Shown here piece after piece: positions 20,022 to 27,881 of a stretch of 64,000 nucleotides of DNA. Source of the DNA: CAVVEC01 sp963747105 (GTDB lineage Bacteria; Acidobacteriota; Terriglobia; Terriglobales; Acidobacteriaceae); contig CAVVEC010000005.1 in assembly GCA_963747105.1 (NCBI GenBank), forward strand, positions 186,001-250,000, given 5' to 3'. The notes under the pieces were generated by a model. It made no database searches, was not told the origin of the DNA, and worked only from the letters and a program-made list of their open reading frames with translations. Position 1 is the stretch's first letter. Each line of letters opens with the position of its first letter. Made by a program: the position numbers and the translations under genes.

Positions 20022-20708
20022 TCACTTGCGTGCATTTATCTTCCGCGTTTTCCCGAGCGCACCTTGCGCTAATTCACCGAGACTGCCAGACTGAACCGTG
20101 ATGACATCTGGTCCCTTGGTCTTGCCTGCGATGATGGGCTTGTTGGGGATGGTTTCGTAGGCATAGCCGGTTAATGTTGCCGAGATAGTGTACCGCCCGA
20201 CCTTGACGTTTAACCGCGCCCAGCCATAATGGGTCTTTTCGTGAATCTTGAACTTCAGTCCGAGGTAGCGGTTCTTGACGCTTACCCAACTGCCGAAGTC
20301 ATTCGACTCGCCGTCTCCGGTAGTCCCAGCCCATGCCATGAACTTGGCTTGAAATTGTCGCCGAGTCCCGATCAGCGCACCACGCTTGAGGGCAAAGGCC
20401 CAGACGCTCGAGTACTTTGTCCCACTGGCGCCATTACCCGCCACGGGCAGGACGGAAAGTGCAGTTCCTGATGCACAGGAACGGCAGTCAGATTCTCGCA
20501 GAATGAAATCAGCAATCCCGTCGTGATTGAGATCGAGCTCGTAGCTCATCTTTCCCTTGAGGAGGTGGTGAGCTTCGGTGTACACGATTTTGGCCTCGGC
20601 TGGTTGCGCCAAAGCCAGCAGGCTCACTCCCGCCGCACTGGCCGCGAGCGCATATCCGCTCAGCCGGTGTTCCAAGGAAGAAGGCAAACTTTTCGATTCA
20701 CGTTTCAT
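20022..20708 (-). CDS. Secreted paralogue 2 of a tandem family
   Basis: 228 residues from the ATG at 20708, which overlaps the upstream paralogue stop in an ATGA (the frame also opens slightly further upstream). N-terminus HRLSGYALAASAAGVSLLAL and AEAKIVYTEAHH as in its neighbours; LDLNHDGIADFIL is the best-preserved calcium-loop-like motif of the three. The core includes RYLGLKF, THYGWARLNVKV, LTGYAYETIPNKPIIAGKTK and PDVITVQSGSLGELAQGAL. The C-terminal end departs from the AIPxWR ending of the other two. Probably co-transcribed with both neighbours; 33 bp separates it from the next. No known domain recognised. Confidence 0.75.
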   Translation of the reverse strand: MKRESKSLPSSLEHRLSGYALAASAAGVSLLALAQPAEAKIVYTEAHHLLKGKMSYELDLNHDGIADFILRESDCRSCASGTALSVLPVAGNGASGTKYSSVWAFALKRGALIGTRRQFQAKFMAWAGTTGDGESNDFGSWVSVKNRYLGLKFKIHEKTHYGWARLNVKVGRYTISATLTGYAYETIPNKPIIAGKTKGPDVITVQSGSLGELAQGALGKTRKINARK

Positions 20709-21484
20709 TTGCTCTCCTTCGCTCTCCAACTCGGAATCGCAGATGCCCCTCGCGCCAGATGGCCGAGACTCGGGTTTTGAAGCGTAATGACGCTACGGCC
20801 CGATGTCACCGTGACGACATCCGGGCCTTTGGTCTTGCCCACCTCAATCGTGACGACATCTGGTCCCTTGGTTTTGCCTGCGATGATTGGCTTGTTAGGG
20901 ATGGTTTCGTAAGCATAGCCGGTAAGCGTGGCAGTAAGCCCACTAACGTTTAGGCGGGCCCAGCCGTAGTGAACTTTGCCCGCGACGAAGAACTTCAGGC
21001 CTAAGTAGCGGTTCGTGACGTCCTTCCAGTTTCCCGAGCTACCGCTGTGGCAGGTGCTGCTTTCGGTGCGAGAGCATTTGCGGCCCCAGGCGACCATGAT
21101 CTGGGTTCTATTTTGAAATTTGTTATGAGGTTCGATCCGCACTCCTGCCTCCAGAGCAGCGGCATGGCTCATTACTCCATTTGCCTCCTCTGGTATGATC
21201 CTCAGCTGACGTAGGGTGCTCCAACTCCCAGTAGTGGTCCCACGATGGGTATAGCTGAAGTGAGAGAATGTGAAGTCGTGGTGTCCGTCGTGGTGTCGGT
21301 GGTCGAGATTGAGTGGCAATCTCTTCCCGATCACTATGTGCGTCTTCGTGTAGATAATCTTGGCCTCGGCCGTCGGTGCCAGGGCCAGCAGGCCCACCCC
21401 CGCCGCACTCGCCGCGAGCGCGTATGAGTTGAGCCGCTGATGCAGTGATTCGGAAAGTTTCGAGGGCGTCCGGGGACGTTGCAT
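20705..21484 (-). CDS. Secreted paralogue 1 of a tandem family
   Basis: 259 residues, first gene of the three-gene set. The ATG at 21484 was chosen because AAGGAGGACTT precedes it; upstream codons in frame look noncoding. It shares the N-terminus (SESLHQRLNSYALAASAAGV, AEAKIIYT) and C-terminus (SLGHLARGASAIPSWRA). The D-x-D motif is degenerate and histidine-rich (LDHRHHDGHHDF), which could bind a transition metal rather than calcium. GKTKGPDVVT is duplicated at about residues 205-230. Cysteines occur near a CSRTESSTC segment. Downstream of the tRNA-Gly gene on the same strand. Confidence 0.75.
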   Translation of the reverse strand: MQRPRTPSKLSESLHQRLNSYALAASAAGVGLLALAPTAEAKIIYTKTHIVIGKRLPLNLDHRHHDGHHDFTFSHFSYTHRGTTTGSWSTLRQLRIIPEEANGVMSHAAALEAGVRIEPHNKFQNRTQIMVAWGRKCSRTESSTCHSGSSGNWKDVTNRYLGLKFFVAGKVHYGWARLNVSGLTATLTGYAYETIPNKPIIAGKTKGPDVVTIEVGKTKGPDVVTVTSGRSVITLQNPSLGHLARGASAIPSWRAKESK

Positions 21485-21582
21485 AAGTCCTCCTTCAAGG
21501 CGGGCCGCACCATTGTACTCCGGTAGCAAGTCTTTCTGGACTGTTCTTCAGTGCGTTTAAGCAGGCTTCAAAGGACGGCTGA

Positions 21583-21657
21583 TGGAGCGGGAGACGGGGA
21601 TCGAACCCGCGACATCCAGCTTGGGAAGCTGGCGTTCTACCGCTGAACTACTCCCGC
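21583..21657 (-). tRNA. tRNA-Gly (anticodon CCC)
   Basis: Full cloverleaf on the minus strand: acceptor GCGGGAG/CTCCCGC, D arm GTTC..GAAC, anticodon stem CCAGC/GCTGG with loop TTCCCAA, T arm GCGGG TTCGATC CCCGT (loop TTCGATC), encoded CCA end. Reads GGG codons. Confidence 0.95.
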
Positions 21658-21990
21658 TCAACTCTACCAGGTCCTTCGCTGCGCTCAGGATTTCGCCAGC
21701 GGGCTCAGACGCCCGCAAACCGGCTCAACTTGGGAAGCTGGCGTTCTACCGCTGAACTACTCCCGCTCAACCCTACCAGGTCCTTCGCTGCGCTCAGGAT
21801 TTCGCCTGCGGGCTTAGACGCCCGCAAACCGGCTCAACTTGGGAAGCTGGCGTTCTACCGCTGAACTACTCCCGCTCAACCCTACCAGGTCCTTCGCTGC
21901 GCTCAGGATTTCGCCTGCGGGCTTAGACGCCCGCAAACCGGCTCAACTTGGGAAGCTGGCGTTCTACCGCTGAACTACTCCCGCTCAACT
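21620..21990 (-). repeat. 109-bp tandem array of tRNA-Gly 5' halves
   Basis: The segment CTTGGGAAGC starts at 21620, 21729, 21838 and 21947, exactly 109 bp apart. Each unit carries, on the minus strand, the first 39 nt of the tRNA-Gly gene (acceptor 5' strand, D arm, 5' anticodon stem and loop) but not the 3' half. About 70 bp of spacer follows, containing GCGGGC/GCCCGC and CCTGAGCGCAGCGAAGG palindromes. Only the last unit in transcription order continues into the complete tRNA. The two middle units are identical; the unit next to the full gene has a few substitutions. Confidence 0.95.
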
Positions 21991-22002
21991 GGTTCCAAGC
22001 GA

Positions 22003-22011
22003 ATCATATCA
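22003..22011 (-). promoter_or_regulatory. Candidate extended -10 promoter for the tRNA-Gly array
   Basis: TGATATGAT on the minus strand matches an extended -10 box and lies 13 bp upstream of the first tRNA half, so a transcript would cross all three halves before the intact tRNA. The -35 region is weak. Confidence 0.4.
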
Positions 22012-22139
22012 TGCGAGTTCAGTCCCGAGTCTCTTCCTCGCCACTTCTTTGGAGCTTCCTTGAAGTTCCGGCTTCAGTCTGAGCGGCTTCCTTTTGACAA
22101 TATCCGACGACGGATTGCCCGGAAGCGATTCCTTAACGC

Positions 22140-22895
22140 TTATGGATCGGCGCCGTTTACTCGTAACAGCATGCCGCTTCCGCTCCTGACGTTCAGGTTC
22201 TCTGGTCTTGCCGTGAGCGTAATTTCTCCAACCGGGGCAGTGCGTCCGGCATGGGCTATCTGCAGATCCGGGATCCCGTACACTCCACAAGCATCCGAGG
22301 CGAACACCCATAAAGCCTGTGGCTGATTATTCCCGGCAAATCCGCCGCGGCAGCCAGATGTGGGATTTGCTCTCAGGGGAACGAGCACACCGTCGGCGAG
22401 AGCCCGTCCGACGATCTCGTCTCCACGAGCCACCGGACCGTTTTCTCCGTACGCCACCTCGCCCCCAATCAGGTTCCTGGTCGTCCATGCCCACGGAGTT
22501 CCGCGATCGGGGCCGGAGGGAGGGACTTGCGCTGCCTCAACTTCCATCATCGAAGCCAGCGCCCTGAGGCTGGTGCTGATCGGCAACGATTGGTGAGCAA
22601 ACTTCAGGCGTTCGAAGCGGAGCGTTATTGCGGCGGATTGCCCATCCTTGCCGGCTCTGACCATCACCACGTGCCCCATCACCTTCGCGCCGGCATGAAT
22701 CCTGTTTTGCGGCGAAAGCGGCACGTCCTGCATGATCCGCGCCGTGATGCTTTGGCCGGACTTGCTCTTCTGCGAATTCAGAGAAGAAATCAATTGCGCG
22801 GGTAGCACGGTGCCTGCAGGAATCGCGCTCTGGGCAAGTGCTCCGGCAGGAAGCAAGGCTAAGCCCAGAACGAACAGGTTTATGTGGGTTTCCAT
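22140..22895 (-). CDS. Exported protein of unknown function, 251 aa
   Basis: The ATG at 22895 is chosen because a signal peptide follows (METHINLFVLGLALLPAGALAQ). The mature part opens with SAIPAGTVLPAQLISSLNSQ and SGQSITARIMQDVPL, a beta-rich pattern reminiscent of the C-terminal domain of TrbI/VirB10-like or outer-membrane-associated exported proteins. RIHAGAKVMGHVVMV supports that reading, but no secretion-system genes are near. Two cysteine pairs (SGCRGG, SDACGV) could form disulfides. I name no function. It is divergent from the phosphoesterase at 23195. Confidence 0.6.
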   Translation of the reverse strand: METHINLFVLGLALLPAGALAQSAIPAGTVLPAQLISSLNSQKSKSGQSITARIMQDVPLSPQNRIHAGAKVMGHVVMVRAGKDGQSAAITLRFERLKFAHQSLPISTSLRALASMMEVEAAQVPPSGPDRGTPWAWTTRNLIGGEVAYGENGPVARGDEIVGRALADGVLVPLRANPTSGCRGGFAGNNQPQALWVFASDACGVYGIPDLQIAHAGRTAPVGEITLTARPENLNVRSGSGMLLRVNGADP

Positions 22896-23194
22896 CTGCT
22901 TATCTTCCCGGTCGCTGTCAGAATAATGATAACGCCTTTCGGTAAGGTCCATTTTCTTGGACTCCGTGGGTCGGGCATCTCCAAGGCGAGTTCCGACTGG
23001 TCAGCCGATAGTGGGTCGGGGCCAGCGCGTCAGAGCGCGATTCTTGGCATCTGCTTGCCCGACAAAGGGATGGATAGCTGGAACGACTGCCGGAGGCTGG
23101 GTTTGCGTTGAATTTGGCTGAACAGCCACTAAGTACTGGCATTTCGGCTGGCGTTGCGATAACCTGTACCACGCGCTCGCCTCGTGGGGGATCA

Positions 23195-24568
23195 ATGCCA
23201 TCCGCTGTCCTTTCGCTACTGCTTCTGTTTGTCTTGCCCAATCCGACTGGGTCGAGCGTCAAGCAACCGGCCGTGAACGCGCGGCGGCCCACGCAACCTC
23301 CCCATGTAGAAACCGCGACCACGCGGCCTTCAGGATTCCAAGACATTAAGTACGTCGTCGTCATCATGCAGGAGAACCGCAGCACCGACAATATGTTTCA
23401 CGGGCTGCCCAATGCCGACATTGCCAACTTCGGGTACAACTCCAAGGGTCAGAAAATCACCCTGGCCCCCATTCAACTGAACAACAACTACGATCCGATC
23501 CATCAGCATCAGGACTTCGTGGCGCAATATGACGGCGGGAAGTTGGATGGAGCCGATCTGGTTCGGATCAAATGCGGCCCGAAGGCTCAACATTGCCCGC
23601 CCCCCAATGCTCAATTCAAGTATGTGAAGCCGACCGATGTGGCGCCGTACTTTGAGATGGCTGAAACCTATGCCTTCGCTGACCGGATGTTCCAAACCAA
23701 CCAGGGAGAGAGCTTCGCGGCGCATCAGTTCATTATTTCCGGGACCTCAGCGCCCGATGCAACCAGTTCATTGTTCGCTTCCGGAACCCCGAGTACCGGT
23801 TCTGCCGGTTGTGCTGATCCTCCGAGCGTGTACGTGCAGATGATTGATCAGCTCGGACGGGAAAACCTGGTGCGCTATCCCTGCTTCGAGCACGCGACCT
23901 TGCCCGACTTGCTGGACGATGCGGGACTTAGTTGGCGTTATTACGCCGAGGCCGCGGCCGGCATCTGGAATGGACCGAACTCCATCTACCACATACGCAT
24001 GGGCCCGGATTGGGATAAAGACGTCGTTATTGACCCGGAGCAAGTGTTGACCGACATCTCGAAAGGCAAGCTGGCTTCTGTAAGCTGGGTGACGCCGCGG
24101 CATCTCGAATCCGACCATCCCGGCACGAATAACGGTTCCGGACCTTCCTGGATCGCTTCCATTGTCAATGCGATCGGCGGCAGCAACTATTGGGCTAACA
24201 CCGCCATCTTCATCACCTGGGATGATTGGGGAGGATGGTACGATCACGTGGCGCCCGATATCATCAATTCTTATGAATACGGTTTCCGCGTGCCGTTGGT
24301 TATCGTGTCGCCCTATGCCAAGCCAGGCTGTGTCTCCCACGTTACGCATGACTTCAGCAGCATCCTGAAGTTCACCGAGGAAGTTTACAACCTGCCTTCG
24401 CTGGGATTCGGTGATGCGCGTGCCGACGATCTTTCCGATTGCTTTGACTTCACCCAGAAGCCCCGGACTTTTCATAAGATTACAGCGCCGCACGACGCAA
24501 ACTACTTCCTGCTGCGGAAGGTGCCGGCATTCGTACCCGACGACGATACAGGAAAATTCGACGAATAA
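23195..24568 (+). CDS. Secreted phosphoesterase, phospholipase C / acid phosphatase (PF04185-like)
   Basis: 457 residues from the ATG at 23195, which follows GTGGGGG and starts a signal peptide (PSAVLSLLLLFVLP). The phosphoesterase core begins IKYVVVIMQENRSTDNMFHG, where the Glu-Asn pair binds metal. Then come MFQTNQGESFAAHQFIISG, SVSWVTPRHLESDHPG, FITWDDWGGWYDHVAP (metal-binding Asp and His) and RVPLVIVSPYAKPG. Members hydrolyse phospholipids or phosphomonoesters outside the cell. About 450 residues is normal for the single-domain form. It may serve phosphate scavenging, as does the second family member at 29024-31856, although no Pho box was seen upstream. Confidence 0.87.
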   Translation: MPSAVLSLLLLFVLPNPTGSSVKQPAVNARRPTQPPHVETATTRPSGFQDIKYVVVIMQENRSTDNMFHGLPNADIANFGYNSKGQKITLAPIQLNNNYDPIHQHQDFVAQYDGGKLDGADLVRIKCGPKAQHCPPPNAQFKYVKPTDVAPYFEMAETYAFADRMFQTNQGESFAAHQFIISGTSAPDATSSLFASGTPSTGSAGCADPPSVYVQMIDQLGRENLVRYPCFEHATLPDLLDDAGLSWRYYAEAAAGIWNGPNSIYHIRMGPDWDKDVVIDPEQVLTDISKGKLASVSWVTPRHLESDHPGTNNGSGPSWIASIVNAIGGSNYWANTAIFITWDDWGGWYDHVAPDIINSYEYGFRVPLVIVSPYAKPGCVSHVTHDFSSILKFTEEVYNLPSLGFGDARADDLSDCFDFTQKPRTFHKITAPHDANYFLLRKVPAFVPDDDTGKFDE

Positions 24569-24694
24569 TCATTCCCTTGGAGAACCGCGCCTCGACCGCA
24601 TTCCAGGATCATCTGCCCGCGGCTGCCAGGCGCCCACAACTGCTTGCGCAGTAAGTGCGCAGTGGCGCGTCCCTGACTGAAGGCCGCGTAACCT

Positions 24695-25816
24695 CTAGGT
24701 CCACCGGAACCAGCGCAGGGCCAGGCCGAAGGAAAGGCCTCCCCACACGAGCAGCACTAGAACCCTCCCGGCCTGGGCGCTGAGCGAAGCGCCTTCCAGA
24801 ATCGTGGCGCGGAGCGCGTCATTGAGCGCGGTCAGCGGCAGCGCCTTGATAAAGGGCTGGAGCACGGCTGGAAAACGGTCATACGAAAAGAAGACGCCGG
24901 AGAAGATCCACATGGGCATCATCACCAGGTTGATCAGCCCGCTGACGCTTTCAATCTTCTGTGCGCGACTGGCAGTGAGCAGACCCAATCCGGCGAACCC
25001 CAACGCTCCCACCCCACCAACCAGCAGAATCGTCAAAACTGATCCGAGCACCCGCATGTGAAATACCAATGCTCCAAAGCCCAGCAGCAGCCCGACTTCG
25101 AGGGTCATGAGCAGAAGGCGGCTGCTGGCCAAGGCAAGCAGGAAATCACTCCGCCTCATGGGCGTAGCAACAAAGCGCTTGAGCAGCTTGCGTTGGCGCA
25201 TGTCCACGAGTGCGAAGCCAATGCCCCACATGGCGCTATTCATCACATTCATGCCGATCAGCCCCGGAATGAGAAAGTCTATATAGCGTGACCCCGGTTC
25301 GCTGGAAACAACCGTCGCGGCCGGTAGCGGGTTCCTGCGGCCTGCTGCGGACTGCAGAGCATCGTCAACCTCGACGCGGGAGAGCACACTTTCCGGACGC
25401 GATGGGTCGTAGAGATATTGGAATCCTCCTTTCCCGTCACTCACGACCACCAGATCGTACTTGCCGAGGCGGAATCCCTGCCTGGCCTGGGGCTCGGCGA
25501 CCACTTCAGCGCGAATCGAGGATCTTTGCGGCGAGTGCTGAATCAGGTTGATTACGTTTTCCGCTTCGGGGGCGGCGACAATCGCGATGGAGGTCGCGTC
25601 AGCCGGCTTGTTGCGGAAGGCGATCCCGAGCCCGAGCGCAAGCAGCAGCGGAAACCCAAACACCCAGAAGACGACCTCGGGCTCACGCGCGAGTTCCTTC
25701 ATGCGGACAATCAGGAGGTGGCAGTATCCCGACCAGCGGCCGTTGGGCCTGGGCCTGGGCTGCCGGTTCTGCCGATCCGCTGCCGTCGCAGGTAGGGTTT
25801 CAGGTGTAACGCTCAT
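24695..25816 (-). CDS. ABC-2 type exporter permease
   Basis: 373 residues from the ATG at 25816. One N-terminal membrane helix (EVVFWVFGFPLLLALGLGIA), a periplasmic domain of about 150 residues, then five C-terminal helices including RYIDFLIPGLIGMNVMNSA, AMWGIGFALVDMRQRKLLKRF and VMMPMWIFSGVFFSYDRFP: the NodJ/YhhJ-type ABC-2 layout. It would form the membrane channel for the ATPase encoded at 26729-27673. The start overlaps the stop of the thioredoxin-like gene by ATGA. Substrate unknown; relatives export drugs, lipids or polysaccharides. Confidence 0.88.
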   Translation of the reverse strand: MSVTPETLPATAADRQNRQPRPRPNGRWSGYCHLLIVRMKELAREPEVVFWVFGFPLLLALGLGIAFRNKPADATSIAIVAAPEAENVINLIQHSPQRSSIRAEVVAEPQARQGFRLGKYDLVVVSDGKGGFQYLYDPSRPESVLSRVEVDDALQSAAGRRNPLPAATVVSSEPGSRYIDFLIPGLIGMNVMNSAMWGIGFALVDMRQRKLLKRFVATPMRRSDFLLALASSRLLLMTLEVGLLLGFGALVFHMRVLGSVLTILLVGGVGALGFAGLGLLTASRAQKIESVSGLINLVMMPMWIFSGVFFSYDRFPAVLQPFIKALPLTALNDALRATILEGASLSAQAGRVLVLLVWGGLSFGLALRWFRWT

Positions 25817-26709
25817 CGGGCGATCGCTCCGCGGGTCGCGGGCATCCATTGCTGCAAGAACTTCAGTAGCTCCGACGGCGTGAGCGCCCGTGCGTTTTCG
25901 AATTCGCCGTTCTTTTGGCTTACAACCAGTCTGCCATCGCTCTCCGCCACTGCCAGCGCAGGAACACCTTTGTCCAGCGGCACCTCAAATTGCTTGACCA
26001 AGTCCGCGTTCTTTTCGCCGTCTGGCCCAAGATCGACGTGCACCAGTTCGTACCCCGCCGCCAGCACCGGAGCCACATCGGGGCGCTGAAACGCGAGATC
26101 GAGAACATGGCAGTCGTAGCACCAGTTCGCGCCGAAAACCAGGAGCACGCGCTTATGCTCCTGTGCGGCCTGTCGTTCCGCCGCTTCCAGATCGGCGTGC
26201 GCATCTGCATTCGCGGGATAGATGTCCTTTTTCATGTCCGCCGGTTGCTTCAGCTGCGGAGCATCCACGCGAGTGACGGATACGAGTCGCCATTGCTCTG
26301 ACTGCTTTCGCCAGACCTGATCATTTGCCACCGTGATCGTTTGTCGGTCGGGAAGCCCGGAAACAACTTCCGCCCGAAAGATCATGTGTTGCAAGTCTGG
26401 CCGCGGAGTCGTGCTGCGTACAATCTCTACTTTGATGCTCTGCGCTTTCAGGCCGAGCCAGAAGCTGGTATCCAAGTCAGCCTCGCCCGTGCTTGAATTC
26501 GCCTTCACCTTCGCCGCCGGATTCGCGCTGTAAAGCATTTTGAGTGCGCCCGCATCTCCAGCGAGGATGGCATTCTTCCACTGCTCGAGGGGCGCAAAGC
26601 CGGTAGGGTTGCCCGTTGCGTTCGCGCCTGATTGAGCGCTTCCAGAAGAAGCCACCACCACGATCGCGAACAACGCCACAGCGACACCCAGTTTTAAGCC
26701 GTTCTTCAT
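25813..26709 (-). CDS. Exported thioredoxin-like protein within an ABC operon
   Basis: 298 residues. Signal peptide GVAVALFAIVVVASSGSA; an N-terminal alpha/beta domain (EQWKNAILAGDAGALKMLYS to WRLVSVTRVDAPQL) resembling SnoaL/DUF4440-type folds; then a thioredoxin fold from about residue 180 with VLLVFGANWCYDCHVLDLAF. The CYDC pair is the redox site, and a cis-proline region appears in KGVPALAV. It may act as an extracytoplasmic thiol reductant. Placed between the ATPase and permease genes (19-bp gap before, ATGA overlap after), which suggests it works with the exporter or its substrate. Confidence 0.82.
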   Translation of the reverse strand: MKNGLKLGVAVALFAIVVVASSGSAQSGANATGNPTGFAPLEQWKNAILAGDAGALKMLYSANPAAKVKANSSTGEADLDTSFWLGLKAQSIKVEIVRSTTPRPDLQHMIFRAEVVSGLPDRQTITVANDQVWRKQSEQWRLVSVTRVDAPQLKQPADMKKDIYPANADAHADLEAAERQAAQEHKRVLLVFGANWCYDCHVLDLAFQRPDVAPVLAAGYELVHVDLGPDGEKNADLVKQFEVPLDKGVPALAVAESDGRLVVSQKNGEFENARALTPSELLKFLQQWMPATRGAIAR

Positions 26710-26728
26710 TTGGAATCCTTTCGAGTGA

Positions 26729-27673
26729 TCAACCCTCCCGCAAGTGGCGGCCAGTCAGATTGACAAAAACATCCTCCAGACTCGCCTGGCGCGTGGTCAG
26801 GTGCTGAAGTTGAGAGCCGTGCTTGGCCACCGCATCCAGTAACGCGGGGATAGTCAGGTGCGGCTCACGGACCGTGAGGCAGACCAAACCGTCGTCCTGG
26901 CGCACTGCTTCCACTCCGGGGAGCGTGCGCCAGCTGTCGAGGGCAGTGTCTTGGCCGGTGTTGCCGCTGGTCTCGAACTCTACGACGTGATGCCCGCCGA
27001 GTCGCTCAATCAGGTCCGCGGGCGTGCCCTCTGCAATGACCTGACCGTGGTCAATGATGGCGAGGCGGTCGCACAGGCGCTCGGCCTCATCCATGTAATG
27101 GGTAGTAAGGAGCACCGTGCCGCCATTCTTCTGAAAGCGCCGAACGATATCCCAGAGCTGGCGGCGGCTCTGGGGATCAAGCCCGGTTGTGGGCTCGTCC
27201 AAAAAAAGAATCCGGGGGTTCCCGACCAGCGCGGTAGCGACCGCGAGCCGCTGGCGCTGCCCGCCGGAAAGCTTGCCCACCCAGGCGTCGGCCTTTTCGC
27301 CCAGTTGCAAGTCGTCCAGCACCTCGTCCGACGAACGAGGCTGCCGGTAGAAACTGGCGAATAGTTCGATGGTTTCGCGGACACTCAGTTTTTCCGAAAG
27401 CCGCGTTTCCTGCAGAGAGATGCCCAGCCATTCGCGCAGTTCCCGCGAATTTTTCTGCCAAGTGTGGCCCAGAATCGTGACCTCGCCGGAAGTCGGTTCG
27501 AGCAGTCCCTCGAGGATCTCGATGGTCGTGGTCTTCCCTGCCCCGTTCGGCCCGAGCAGACCGAAGCATTCTCCAGCCTGGATTTCCAGACTTAGGCCGC
27601 GCACCGCTTCCACCCTGGCCTTGCCGTCATAGGTTTTGCGCAGGTCGCTGCATTGGATGGCGGAGGCAGCCAT
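26729..27673 (-). CDS. ABC exporter ATP-binding protein
   Basis: 314 residues. Walker A GPNGAGKTTT (about residue 41), Q-loop LQETRLSE, signature LSGGQRQRLAVA, Walker B ILFLDEPTTGLDP and H-loop LTTHYMDEAE; the C-terminal 90 residues (ERLGGHHVVEFE onward) are the accessory region of drug/polysaccharide-type ABC-2 ATPases. First gene of the three-gene operon. A 23-bp palindrome lies 16-38 bp upstream of its start, so the operon is probably controlled by a dimeric repressor or activator not encoded in this window. Confidence 0.93.
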   Translation of the reverse strand: MAASAIQCSDLRKTYDGKARVEAVRGLSLEIQAGECFGLLGPNGAGKTTTIEILEGLLEPTSGEVTILGHTWQKNSRELREWLGISLQETRLSEKLSVRETIELFASFYRQPRSSDEVLDDLQLGEKADAWVGKLSGGQRQRLAVATALVGNPRILFLDEPTTGLDPQSRRQLWDIVRRFQKNGGTVLLTTHYMDEAERLCDRLAIIDHGQVIAEGTPADLIERLGGHHVVEFETSGNTGQDTALDSWRTLPGVEAVRQDDGLVCLTVREPHLTIPALLDAVAKHGSQLQHLTTRQASLEDVFVNLTGRHLREG

Positions 27674-27688
27674 TGAAGAATTCTAACG

Positions 27689-27711
27689 TAACCAACATGA
27701 AATGTTGGTTA
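27689..27711. promoter_or_regulatory. 23-bp perfect palindrome, candidate operator of the ABC operon
   Basis: TAACCAACAT-GAA-ATGTTGGTTA: two 10-bp arms around a 3-bp spacer, placed just upstream of the ABC ATPase start and upstream of the divergent transglutaminase-like gene. The form is typical of TetR- or PadR-type binding sites. Confidence 0.65.
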
Positions 27712-27881
27712 AACGGGATTTGTTTTCGCAGACTCGCTGTCTCATTTAAAATAGAGCCGCCAAGGGTGAGACTTCTCCATGCGGGTCCTGCAACAGGGCT
27801 TTACTTGACGGCGCCGCTCCTAAACGCCCGGGTGTCGTTTCCCAATGACCTGTTTTCCTGCCACACGAAAGGAATCTGCTT

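Noticed and set aside
21620..21990. CRISPR-like array
   Set aside because: The 109-bp units are repeated throughout, with no unique spacers, and contain tRNA sequence; no cas genes are present.
22009..22311. Minus-strand 100-residue open frame near the tRNA array
   Set aside because: Arg/Lys-rich shadow frame overlapping the 22140-22895 gene and promoter region, with no protein-like pattern.
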